Below, in pieces: positions 49,901 to 61,137 of a DNA stretch of 64,000 bases. The DNA comes from Meandrina meandrites (Eukaryota; Cnidaria; Anthozoa; Scleractinia; Meandrinidae): NCBI GenBank assembly GCA_963693305.1, contig OY855908.1, forward strand, positions 3,710,501-3,774,500, in the 5' to 3' direction. A program made the position numbers and the translations under genes. Each line of letters begins with the position of its first letter. Positions within the stretch are counted from its first letter, which is position 1. The notes below the pieces were generated by a model. It was given only the letters and a program-made list of their open reading frames with translations, was not told where the DNA came from and did no database searches.

Positions 49901-52900
49901 GGATCATTGACAGTCATGGGACTTGGTAATTTTGTTTACCATACTATGACGTTAAATATGAGTTCCATATAACTTCATCATCATATACCCACTCCAGAAC
50001 TGATGATTGATCTTCCACACAAATTAGCTGTAGAAAAACTGAAAAAAAATCTGTTCTCTTGAATGTCTTATACAAAGGAGGGCCCCCTTATTTGTCTGGT
50101 GGAGTCTTTCTTTGCCTAAGAATGCATTGTGAGTTTTAATAGTTGCATGTTTAATCTTAGCATACAGACATACATGTACTGAGATCAGCTTGCTTTGCCT
50201 CAACTGCAATCTTTATTCAAATACAGCTGTCCATCATATTACTGTTTTGTCAAGTTTATATTGCTCTCCTCCCCCAAAACAATACTGATAGTATGAACTG
50301 AAATTAAACTTTAAGGAAAAACATTTTGAAAGTGTCTCAACAATTACACATTCAAAACATTGTGGCTTGCAAAAAAAGAAACAGTTCTGCTGTGAAACCC
50401 TGCTTTACAAACACTCGGCTAATGGGGATACCTTGTTAGTGCAGTCAGCTGATAGTCAATCCCAATATCCACATAGAAATTCTCTTGACTGATCTTCATA
50501 CTTTCCCTTATAGTATTAGTTGAGAGAATTTGTTAAAAGATCAATTGAAAACAATTTCCCTTTTGGTGATCATTCTCTTGATTATTGTACCTTTCAATAG
50601 CATGTGAACTCTGAAGTTCAAAGCCCAACTGATGATTGCATTTTTTGCTGCCATCAATCACAATTAATGGTGACAGCCAACGAACCTTGAGGACAGACCC
50701 AAATGAAATGGATCGAAATCTATCAATCAAACCGACAGACATGACCTTTTGATCTGGCTGAAGTGAACTTCTGTTTCCTGAGAGGTCCACTTGGATGATT
50801 GACAGCAGCAAAAAACGTAAACCATTGGTTGAGGTTTTTGAATTTCAGAGTTCACACATTATTGATAACTGCAATAAGTATTGACATTGTGAGGAGAAAT
50901 TTGATGTTGGTCACTCTTAAGACGAAAAGGGTTCAATTGACCTGCTCGATATAGACATTTCATTTTCGTTATGGTATCCATTTTAATGATGTTTGATTGC
51001 AGGGTTTTCAGAAATTGGTGGTTATGATGGACTAAAGGAGAAGTACATGATGGCAGTGTCAAATGACACACTTTACTCAAACAGCAGTTGTGGCCGGCCA
51101 AGAGACGACTCATTTGTCATGCTCCGAGATCCTATCAATTCTGACATGCCTTGGGCGGGGTTTATTTTCGGACAAACAATTGCCTCAATTTGGTATTGGT
51201 GTGCTGATCAGGTTTGTATTCTACACTCAGTTTGTGAAATTTAATGTGTACAGCCATTAGTTGTGTTGGAGACGTGGTGGCCCAATGGTTAGTGCGCTGG
51301 ACGGCCTCTATCCATCCAGGTGTATAAATGGGTACCGGTGAATTTACTGCTGGGGGTAACCCTGCGATGGACTAGCATCCCATCCAGTGAGGAGTAGAAA
51401 TACTCCTAGTTGCTTCGTATAAACTGAAACTGCTCTGGCGTGTTGGGCCACTAGACTCGAATGCAGGCTTTACCTATTGGTTTTAACATATGCTGTCCGA
51501 GGAAGAGACTGTGCTACTTCGAATTCCTTCTTGGAGCTAAATGAGGCTGTGCCACTTGATCAGGGCATAGTTTTTGGGCGTTCTGTCTTAAACAGGGTTT
51601 TTAATTTCACTATTTATTATCATAAATGGTGAAAAAGTTTTATTTGTCAGGGTATGAGAGGGGACCTTGTGGCCGCTACCTTTTCTTAACATTCATTCAG
51701 CCTGGGAAAGGGGGGTACTGCTCGAAAATTTGGGTTGGGTATGCAGCACACCCCCTGATACCCTCACCTATTTCAGACCAAAAATACAATTTTTTTACAC
51801 TATTTCAGACCTGACCCTACCCAGGAATTGCTTTTGGTTGCATAAACATTTTTAAATAAGATGGGAAACAAATTACCAAATCTCGCAATCATCAATTAAA
51901 ATAATTTCTTTAAAAAATTATACCTATTTGCTGACCAAAGTGCAGAAACCATACCTTATTTCAGACCAAAGTGGCCAAAATCTAAACACTATTTCAGGCC
52001 AAAAGGACTTGAAAACCATACCCTCTGGGGCCACACATACCTACATAACTTCTGTAAGGGAGCATGGTTATAAGGCCATTGTTACACTTCATATAAACAC
52101 ACTCTATGGCTAATCTATGATGTCCTGAGTACTGTGTCAAACCCTTATTATTCAGCTATTAGAAGGCATGTCTGATGTACATGTAGAGTGTGCAATGTAA
52201 CTATGCAGCCTTGTACCGTGGTATTTAGTAAGTTATTTGTTTTTTTTTGTCATACAAGGTTATTGTTCAGAGAGCTCTTGCTGCCAAAAGTCTGTCTCAT
52301 GCTCAGGGAGGCTGCCTGTTGGCTGGCTACATTAAGATCTTGCCTCTCTTCACCCTGGTTATGCCGGGAATGATCAGCAGGGTGCTGTCACCAGGTAAAG
52401 AAGGGGAAGGGAGACCCCTTCTCCACATCCAACCAAAATCAATATCAGTCAAACCCAAAATGATGGATTAGAGCAGATTTCAATATTGAGTGTCGTACAT
52501 TACTAAAACCAAAGTAATCACTTTGGCCAATCAGGAAAGACACAGACAATCCATTAAACCAGTCAAACCTCCAGGTAAATACATGTAGCTGGCAGGAAGT
52601 GTTGGAAAACTTGAGTGAGTGAGTTACAATTGGTTTTGGGTCTACTTCTGATTGGATGAGTAAGTAGTGCCAATCACTAAGCGTAGTAATCCAAACCCGA
52701 CGCAAATGTAAACTGCTTTTAATTTGATACTCATGTGAAAACTGCTCTAACTAGCAAGAAACATGATTATGACCACCAATGCAAGATGCAGAGTTCTTAC
52801 ATTTTTTGGATGAATAATAATTTGAACAATCTCATGAACTACTTGTGCCCGTTTGTTTTAAATTATGGCTATTAAATCCATGATGTGGTGTCAGTTGTCA

Positions 52901-55900
52901 TGAAGTGTCTCCCTATTTTCCTACTATGTTAAATAAGTGTGGAATAGTCACTCAAGCTCAATATTTTCATTCTCTTTACCATTGCGATATATTCCTTTTT
53001 GATTAAGTTATGAGAATTTGGGGCTACATCAAGACAGTAGTCCCTAGTCCATTATCAGTCTTGGGAATGAAATAAATCAGCAACAAGATGTTGTAACTGT
53101 TTATTTGGACTGACATTTTGCATTGACTTGTTTTTTGCAATGACTACAAAATTAATGGTGTTTGCTTGTTTTTGATTGTTTGCACATTTTCTTAGGAATG
53201 TACCAGTAGCTTAAATCCTAATTGTATTTGGGCTGATATGTAGCTGAATGTTAACCAACATTTCTGAAAATCCATTCTTGGCTGATTTCTCTTCTTTATA
53301 TTTTCAGACCGAGTTGCTTGTAGTGTTCCAGAGAAGTGCATGGAAATTTGTGGCAGTGAAGTGGCTTGCACCAACATTGCATATCCAGAGCTTGTTCTCA
53401 AACTCATGCCAACAGGTAAGCCATGAGCTCAAATGGCCAAATGGCATTGAATGTCTAATTCCAACAGATAAACACGGGTCTAGCATGTGAGGTGGCAGGG
53501 TGAGGGGTGGCGGTAAGTTGAGTTAGGTGCTGCAATAGCATGGTTTGTAAAGTGCTCACCAGTGTGTATGTAGGTTTAGTTTGTTGTTGGCTCTGTCACC
53601 CTGTGCTAAGGGATTTTTCCCTTCTTGGTTTTCCACCCTCCTCAAAAACAAGTTTTTTCTTCTTGAAATTCCAGCTTAAACTAGGCTCGATTTCTGCCGT
53701 CCTCTCGTGTTCTAGAGAATGTGCATGTAGAGTCTTGAACAAGGATTTAGTCACTGATTTGCACTAAGTCTTGCACTGATGCATTTTTAAATTCCCACTA
53801 CAGCATGTTTGCCATTGTATTGATATTGTATTGAGAAACTGGATGCTGGTCATTCTCTTTGTTAGGTCTCCGAGGACTGATGATGGCTGTTATGATGGCA
53901 GCTCTGATGAGTGACTTGACGTCAATCTTTAACAGTGCCAGCACACTGTTCACCATTGATGTGTATGGAAGATTCAGAACAAAGGCCTCAGTTAGGGAAC
54001 TTATGATTGTGGGAAGGTAATTTTGTTCCTGCTTTGTCCCGCTTTAATGTCTTTAATTCTCTGGCATCATAGGCATCATGCATCTTGAAAGATACTGGTT
54101 GATGATGAAAGTATTGTTTCCAATTTGATTAATAATTATGTAACTCGCTCCCTACCCTTTGTTTTTGTGTTTTTTGATGGCTGATGGGATGTTTTGGTTT
54201 TGTAGGATCATGGTTGCCATTATGACGGGAATAGGCATACTGTGGATTCCAGTTGTGCAGAATGTACAGGGAGGGCAGCTTTTCCTCTACATTCAAGCTG
54301 TCAGTGCATATTTCTCTCCACCAATTGCAGCCCTGTATCTGATTGCCATCCTTTGGACCAAGGCAACGGAAAAGGTTTGTTGTAATACATTCCTATCAGT
54401 CAGTCAGTCAGTCAGTCAGTCAGTCAGTCAGTCAGTCAGTCAGTCAGTCAGTCAGTCAGTCAGTCAGTCAGTCAGTCAGTCAGTCAGTCAGTCACACAAG
54501 CTACTCGAAGTTCTCACAACAGTAGACGATTGTTTGACCCTTCCACTGAGCTACAGGACACTCGAGAGTGCTAAGCCATAGAACTAGGTTCAAATGTACC
54601 AAACGTCCCATACATACTGCTAAGTTAAGTTTAAGAATTTATTTGCGGATAAGCTTCTGTCACTTAACATCTTTCTCAAATTGCTACCACTCTTACCAAC
54701 ATTTGTTCCAAACACCTCCCTTGCTAAATGTAATGTTTGGCTGTGTATTTCAGGGTGCCTTTTGGGGCATGATCGTGGGATTCATTGTAGGTGCTATACG
54801 CATGATCCTGGACTTCACTCACCTGGAGCCCCGATGTGGCGAGGAAGACACTCGCCCGTCCATCATAGCTAAGGTGCATTACATGTACTTTGCTCTGATA
54901 CTCTTCTGGATCACTGTCATCACCATTGTTGTTATCAGCTTGTTTACAGAACAACAGAAGGACGGAAATGTAAGTCAAATACATAGCTGTATATTATTTT
55001 TTTGCATTTATTGTTTCTTGATGGGAAAAAGGAATTTTGAAGTAACCGTCCCTATAGACCTATTCCGAAAATGGCTGCCACTGTAAACAACGCGCTATTC
55101 TGAGACATTTTGGTGTTTCTGGTTTAAAGGCTGCAAAGTTCATGTTTTTAATAACATATGTTTCTGCAATTTGTTATTAGACAGGAATATAGCCTTAACA
55201 TTTCATACAGTGATTCATGTTGACTTGGTCTACATGGTAGAGTGATTTGACATATGTTTCTTTATGGCGGCCATTTTAATGGAACTATGTAGTTTCTTGT
55301 TTGTTGGCTAAAATATTTCCCGCCCTTAAGGCCGATACTGACGCGCTTGCCCGCGCTTGCATATTTTCCCGCGCTTACCATTGGTTGAAGGTTTTCCCGC
55401 TCTTGCCGCCGGTTGCATGTTCTCCCGCGCTTGCCGCTGATATTGTATTTTCCCGCCCTTACTGCGGTCGCGTGTTGTTTCTTAGATTCTGTTTGGCTAA
55501 TTACCCTTTTGCCAGAGTGATTAGATCTGTGATTGCTTTTTGAAGAGCGTTTGTTTTCTGACGATCGTCACTCGAAAAGCCGTACTATACTAGCTGTAGC
55601 TGTAGGGCAGCTTAGCGAATGCCAATCTAGAAGCACATACGTTACTTTTGAGTGCTATTTGTGGCTGGTTTCTTAGTTTTGACACGTATTTGAGTTTAGT
55701 TCAGTTGTCTACTCTTTTTAGTCCAAAATTACTCAGAAAGCATCCGACTTTGGTAATTAACCTTAACAGGTAGCCCGTCTGACGTGGTGGACCTTACATG
55801 AGAAACCATCAGAGACTGATGTCATGGAAGAGGCCAGGGACGAAGAGATCGAGATGCAAGAGATTCCTGTAGATGAAGAAGAGGAAGAAGAAAAGAAAGA

Positions 55901-56477
55901 AGGACAAGAAGAAGCAGGAGATGACAACGAGAAAGATGCAACTGAAAAGACTCCCGCTGTGGCTACAAGACCTAAAAGTCATTCATTCCGTGAGTGAATT
56001 TAAGCTCAAGCTCTGTTTTAGTATTCGCCGGTTTCGGTTGGCGCGCCTTTTTGGGGGCTGCTAGTTGGGCCATTTATTAATAGACCACAGAGTGATCATA
56101 ACTCTTTGATGAAAACATTTTCTTGGTTACGCATTGGCTACACACTCTTAGTGGGGTTTTATATCCAAAGGATTGGAACAGACTATAAGTATATTTTATA
56201 AGTTTCGGAATTGAGCCAATTCAAGTCAATTTGCCTTACGCGTAATCTTTATCTTTCAGGGCATCAACCAGAATCGAAAATAAAGCGATTCTACTCGTGG
56301 TTCTGTGGCTATGACGCAGAAACTGAAGAAGCCAAGCAAGCTGCTCATGAACAACACGAGCGACTCGCCATGATTACCTCCCTGGAGCGGAATCCGTACG
56401 CCGAGACCTTCCTCAACATCAATGTTATTGTCATCCTCGCTGTCGGACTCTACCTCTACATTTTCTTTTCCATATAA
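43955..56477 (+). CDS. SLC5-family sodium/solute (SGLT-type) cotransporter
   Basis: Fifteen coding exons join without phase conflict: 43955-44050, 46432-46503, 47191-47295, 48369-48428, 48814-48918, 49456-49561, 49845-49925, 51003-51211, 52259-52394, 53308-53415, 53866-54016, 54206-54374, 54754-54969, 55770-55989 and 56260-56477. The product is 683 residues, the size of human SGLTs. About 14 membrane helices are expected. Sugar-site residues of human SGLT1 are all kept: His83 (NIGSEHF), Glu102 (GAFEFN), Tyr290/Trp291 (IWYWCADQ), Lys321 (AGYIK) and Gln457 (YIQ). [10 protein letters not shown] carries the family's Na+-site segment. A Cys-rich extracellular loop and an acidic Glu/Lys-rich cytosolic loop (exon 14) precede the last helix. 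Transport of glucose or a related polyol with Na+ across the plasma membrane is likely; the SLC5A subtype is not resolved. Confidence 0.94.
44664..45269. mobile_element. 606-bp foldback element with CAATCGAACT subterminal repeats
   Basis: The ends CCCGGCATAGTCAATCGAAC and its complement (GTTCGATTGACTGTGCCGGG) are flanked by exact 6-bp repeats ATTAGT (44658-44663, 45270-45275). Both subterminal regions hold many 10-base CAATCGAACT / GATTGAGTTC units in both orientations. It lies in SGLT intron 1 and has no coding sequence. Confidence 0.85.
45297..45375 (+). mobile_element. Partial third copy of the TA-flanked MITE family
   Basis: Shares TATTGTGTTATGCCTCGTTCT, AGTTCCGA-like and ATGTAAAT.AG.TGG.CCA sequence with 42342-42464, but both ends are degraded. 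Confidence 0.6.
51265..51480 (+). mobile_element. tRNA-derived SINE, internally deleted copy
   Basis: Head GTGGCCCAATGGTTAGTGCGCTGGA, then directly TGTATAAATGGGTA, TAGCATCCCATCCAG and GGAGTAGAAATACTCCTAGT. Compared with 37745-38040 it lacks the B-box and the GGGCAAGACACTTTACTC segment. It lies in SGLT intron 8. Confidence 0.82.
51690..52060. repeat. Degenerate transposon-like region with ATTTCAGACC motifs
   Basis: Begins GGGAAAGGGGGGTACTGCTC, like the ends of the elements at 1902 and 11350. It has five or so copies of TATTTCAGACC-type motifs and ends ACCATACCCTCTGGGGCC. Probably a worn member of the same broad group; located in SGLT intron 8. Confidence 0.5.
54396..54494 (+). repeat. (CAGT)n microsatellite
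   Basis: About 24 perfect tetranucleotide units in SGLT intron 12, starting some 20 bases after the exon 12 donor. A long open frame through it (Gln-Ser-Val-Ser repeats) is a consequence of the repeat. Confidence 0.98.
55330..55500 (+). repeat. Degenerate ~28-bp minisatellite
   Basis: Five or so units built on TTTTCCCGCGCTTGCCGC, each followed by about 10 variable bases, in SGLT intron 13. Markedly more GC-rich than its surroundings. Confidence 0.7.
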
Positions 56478-56970
56478 ACGTCTTGACGTAACTGGTTCAA
56501 CCAGTTTCCAACCCCCATACCTAAACCGTCCTGATCTAGTGCCTCGTCATCACTATCGAATCTAACTTTTTATTTTCTATATTAATTTCTTGGCGTAACT
56601 AGTTTTACCGGTTCCCAACGGCTCAACTTGTTTCCAATCCTCATACCCAAACCTTCCTCAACCAATGCCTCATCATCGTCACTATCGGTTCTAACTTTTC
56701 TTTTCTATGTAAATTTCTCGGCTTAACCGGTTAAACCGGTATGGTGTAACTGGTTATATCTGACTTCCAATCCCAAGACCAAGCTTCTCTGACGTGCTTT
56801 TCAATACTTGCCATCAAATTTCTTAGTTAAACCAGTTTAACAAGCTTTGCAATCCCCGTGCCTGAATGGCTTCCTCAGCGTTGACGTCCTCGTCATCGTT
56901 CCCAACTCTTCATTTACCTTCCTATATCGATTTCTTGCCTGACTGGTTTAGCAAGCTTTACAAGTGCCAT
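56478..56970 (+). repeat. Degenerate ~105-125-bp tandem repeats after the SGLT stop
   Basis: Units recur starting near 56478, 56581, 56708, 56812 and 56927. Each has a TTTCTTGGCGTAACTGGTT-like head, a CCAATCC.CATACC-like middle and a CCTCGTCATC.TCACTATCG-like part in most. The heads carry palindromic AACTGGTT/AACCAGTT or AACCGGTT sequence. It probably lies in the SGLT 3' UTR or just beyond. Confidence 0.75.
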
Positions 56971-57576
56971 CATGTTTCAAACAGGATTATGAAAATGTCG
57001 AAACGATAAAGGTTAATCAGTTAATAATTTTAATTGTAGCTGGTGATATTTTTCTTCCAAATACCCAAAATGTTGGAAAGGCATAGTATATATTTTATAT
57101 CCAAAACTAGAAGTAAATATCAAAATACCCATATTTCAGTTTGTTTATCTTATTTTATGCTACCGTAATAGCCGAGTCTCAAATCTAGATTTGATATCGA
57201 AGACAAGAACTGCAAGGCTGACACTACGTAAGTCCAGCAGCATTTTAGTTCGCGGTCCTTTGATTTTAGTTGTCACTTGTTGAGATCAGGCCAGTATCTG
57301 AATATTAGGGGTTAGTATAACCTTTTTACTAAGTGTGGTTGTTAGGGGTTAATAGTTTGATAAAATCCAGTAGCTAGTGTGTATTGGATCAGGCCGAGAG
57401 AATTGTGCTAATACAATTTGAGTTTCCTATGTAATGTAAGTGCTCGTTGTTTTCTCGCTCGCCAGCGGAATCTCCGCACGCGAGTGTTTTCACGAGCGTC
57501 AACTTGACTACTTCCCATTCTCCTCGCGCCTTCGTCGCTCTCTTATCGTTAGCTGCCGCATGCTATCGGCACAGAC

Positions 57577-57739
57577 CAGCCTAGTACCCAGGCGTTCCCT
57601 TCCCGCTTATCGATTTGGCGCGAAAGTTCGTGACCTCACCTAATGACACTGAGCGGCCGGCACGCCAACCTGTTCCGAGGCCCTTACGTGATCCTCGCGC
57701 TCGCCCGAGAGAGGAGGAGAACGCCTAGGGACTAGGCTG
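57577..57739. mobile_element. 163-bp hAT-like MITE with 8-bp TSD
   Basis: The ends CAGCCTAGTACCCAGGCGTT and its near-complement (AACGCCTAGGGACTAGGCTG) are flanked by exact 8-bp repeats GCACAGAC (57569-57576, 57740-57747). An 8-bp duplication and CAG terminus fit hAT. Confidence 0.9.
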
Positions 57740-58340
57740 GCACAGACGGTTTTCTCTTTATTCTCCTCGCGATTTCTGCCATCTTAACAGCCACTTAGGC
57801 AAAATAATAATGTAATAGTTTGGTCAACAAACGAATTATGTATTTTAATATTTAACGAAGTCTTGTATGCATAGCATGCATTTCCTTCTGTAGTTATCAA
57901 GAATCAACTATTAAATGTACTTAACCATTACGTCTTATGTGCGAATTTAAATCAATAAGTTAAGGTTGTTTCCATGCAGTGAAAAGTCATCAGCTTGATT
58001 TGCAACAGAAAATAATCTCTTATTATTCCACTATTGCGCCATTTTACGATATTGGGGCAAAAGAACGCGCAAAATATGCCACGTTCTTACACTGTAGAAC
58101 AGGGCAAAAATACGGACTGTAAACAGAGTGACAAAATGGCCGAACCAAACTGAAATTTTGCGCATTGCTTGTATTTTTCCCCGCCCCGTCGGGTCTCGGA
58201 AAAATACCTCGCAACTTGCAAAATATCCGCGCGTATTATATGTTAAACCATCGAATGAGGTGTATTTATTATCCAACTCCGCTTCGTGGACTACAAATAA
58301 CGCGCGAAACAAGTACAAATACTTAGCCATTATCATGCAA

Positions 58341-58590
58341 CTTAGCCGACGAGGCCGTAGGCTGAGCTGGCTAAAATCAGACGATGTTCTGCAAGATTGA
58401 GCATGATAATTGTTTTATTATTCAACAAACTGACAACGAAACAGATTTTGTAGTGAGAAAAATTTTGGTTGTGCAAAACTTTGCAAGATTTCGGACGAAT
58501 CTTGGCAACCTACGTATATCGCAGGATGTCTGTTACGTACGGATGACGGATAACAATGACTTTCTGAGCATATATGGGCATCGAATCATC
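58341..58590. repeat. Dispersed foldback repeat, copy 2
   Basis: Closely similar to 27801-28030 in the same orientation, with CTTAGCCGACGAGGCCGTAG and ACGTATATCGCAGGAT, and with a small insertion near 58535. Confidence 0.75.
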
Positions 58591-58911
58591 ATTTTGGGAA
58601 AAGAAAACGTTGGATAGTAAATCTCATATATTCGACATTTTAGTGTGTAGTATTACTCATCATTTGTATTCTGACCCGCCCCACGGGCTTGCCAAAACAC
58701 TGCAAGCCTCGTTAACATTAACAGCGACACTACACACTACAAGTACCGAAGCAGGCCTCGTGGTCATCCTGGTTTCAGAATCAAATTCGAAGAGGCGACA
58801 GCTCTGTAAGCTGGCCACGAAAGACTCACGACGACCACTTTCAGTCAAAGAAAGGAGAAAGAAAAAATTACCAGCAGCGATGCAAGTTACTGTTTGTCTC
58901 TGACCCTGAAT

Positions 58912-59187
58912 GTACTACGATTATCAGCTGAGTAAGGCACGAAGAAGTTTAGGGACAAAGTTTTAACGTTAAAACTACGTTGTTACCATGGGCAACTTGT
59001 TCGGTTTCCCATAGTAACTTGTCGAACTCAGCCGTTCCATGATTTGGCGGGCTTTTTTGGCACGTGACGCATATGTTACCAATGGATAGTATACTAAGCC
59101 GGTTACTCGTAGCAACGACGTAGTTTCAACGTCAAAACCTTGTCACCAAACTTCCCCTGTGCTTTACTCAAATGAAAATCGTAGTAC
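58912..59187. mobile_element. 276-bp element with ~75-bp terminal inverted repeats
   Basis: GTACTACGATTATCAG…TGAGTAAGGCAC…AAGTTTAGGGACAAAG at the left is mirrored from the right end inward (GTACTACGATTTTCA…TGAGTAAAGCAC). Internal arms continue through GTTTTAACGTTAAAACTACG. No target-site duplication is evident. Confidence 0.8.
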
Positions 59188-59778
59188 GTGAAATATGCCA
59201 GTGCTTTAGTCATAAATAGTTCGTTGTGACTAAGTTTTCTTAGACCAAAATCTGAGAGAAATCAAAACGTGCGTGCATGGCTTGTCCGCATCAAAACAAA
59301 ATTTTATTCCTAATTGGATTGGTTTCAAAACAGAAATTTTGAAAATAGTTTTCCCTACATCCTGGCGATTTTCTCTCTGAATTGAATATTTAGCTCATTC
59401 TGTACAATTACTTTGAACACCTATGCCTGAGAGAACCTACATTTTACATCCAGGTATTATCGGGTGTTAGTGGGAAATCAGGCTGTTTAGGTTCTTCATT
59501 AGGTTTTTATTTTATTCAGGGTTTTTTAAACTCCGGAAATACATGGGAGCTGGATTTTGAAAAATAGGTAGGTAGCTCAATAGATTAAATAACTACATGT
59601 ACAGTCAAGTACATTTTACCCATACAATGCCAGCGCTTTTTCAATTAACTTAACTGAGCTGATCCCGTACATAAGAACCTATTTAATATACCGTGTTCTT
59701 AACCCACAAGCTTCGTATACGCGGGTGCATGTTTAGGGTAATTTCTTCCATAATGTCACGTGACGATCGCTATTATAT

Positions 59779-61137
59779 TTATTCGTTTAATTCCATTTCA
59801 TCTCTTTCCCTCGTTCCATCGACTTCAGTGCTTCTTTTCCTGCAACGCGTCTTCAATTTCCTGAAGAATTCTCCAATCTCTGAGCAATTTGCCAGCCCAT
59901 TGATCACATTTGACATGGCTGATAAACCAAGGATGATCAAGATAACTCGAGACACTGTGTACAGTGCGGTAATCTTTCCACCAGCGGCCCCTGGAATTAA
60001 GTCACCAAATCCTACAGTCGTGAAGGTGATGAAGAACGCATAAAAACCTTCAAAATATGTCCAGTCGTCAATCTCTGTGTGAAGGCCAGCACAGGACAAC
60101 AACAATATCAGTAGCAACAGGAAACCCAACAATGAGCACTTCTCATTCAAGTATTTTGGCACGCCTTCCCTCTTCAGGCACTTTGTTTCAAATTTCGTCA
60201 CGAGATACTTTTCGCCGTGTAACATTCTTTCTCCAATTAACTGCAGAAACAAAATGTTGATCGGGATGCCAAACAAGGCGTAGAATATACAAAGCACTCG
60301 ACCGCCAGTTGTCACTGGAGTGATGTTACCGTATCCTGAAAAAGAGAGAGAGAGATGTTTGAACAATGAAAACACTATGGGAAAATCGGCTCATTTTTGC
60401 CAATTCTGCGACGATTTTTAGGGATTTCCGGAAAACTCTTTTCTTCCCTGCTTTCTAGAGGATCCTAGAGACTCAGAACAACTAAACTTCAAAAGTGGAA
60501 ACCGCTCTTAACAGCAGGACCATTTTTTACGGAAAAAAAAACAAGACGCGGCTTAATTGAACACGCCTAAAATAAGACAAACTAGGCGTATCAAAATCAA
60601 GGGCAAGATGGGTTTATAATTTCTGCGTATTTTAAAAAACGTTTAAGTATTTGAGAATATAAATCGGCAAGCAATTAAGCAGTTGAAGCCAAGCAACGAT
60701 TTTAATAAGAAACTGCAGTAATACATTTTGTATGAATAAGAAAGGTCTTTATTTAGATTAGGATTAGTTGGGTTAATTGATTATTTCGACTAACAACTGA
60801 AAGAAGCATAAGTTATTTTAGAATTTTCTAACTTACCAATTGTTGTTACAAGTTGAACGACAAAAGACAGCGAGGCAGTGTAACTCCACTCAGGTCCTGC
60901 ATTCGACGACAAAGCTTCTTCGATTTCCTGCACAAGACTGTCGAATTCGGTTTTACTCATGTTGCACCGGGCCGTTATGTTAAGCCGGATTTTTTCCAGC
61001 AGTTGTTCTTTGGTTTTCTCGGGCTTTTTATCGCCATCGTGTTCAACAGCTCTGAATATCAACAAGCCAAAGCCAAGATAAATTAGCCAGAACAGGAACA
61101 ATAAAATAAGAGTGCGTCCCTTCTCGCTCAGAGCCAT
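59779..61137 (-). CDS. Two-pore-domain potassium channel (K2P)
   Basis: Two coding exons, 61137-60837 and 60335-59779, give 285 residues. The junction falls inside the first selectivity filter Gly codon. A first membrane helix (about 10-28) is followed by an extracellular cap with an NITARC segment (Asn-glycosylation motif and a Cys). Next come P-loop 1 with TTIGYGN (98-104), M2, M3, P-loop 2 with TTVGFGD (206-212) and M4, then a short basic tail. Two pore loops in a four-helix subunit define K2P channels, which dimerise to give background K+ leak in the plasma membrane. The TIGYG/TVGFG pair is usual for the family; subfamily (TWIK/TREK/TASK) is not resolved. Splitting the first pore loop by an intron at this Gly is a recurrent feature of animal K2P genes. 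Confidence 0.93.

Larger units (their letters stand above)
56971..59778. other. Convergent intergenic region SGLT and K2P genes
   Basis: The genes converge here, so this holds both 3' ends. No coding sequence is seen. Three transposon-type repeats (57577-57739, 58341-58590, 58912-59187) are listed separately. Confidence 0.5.
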
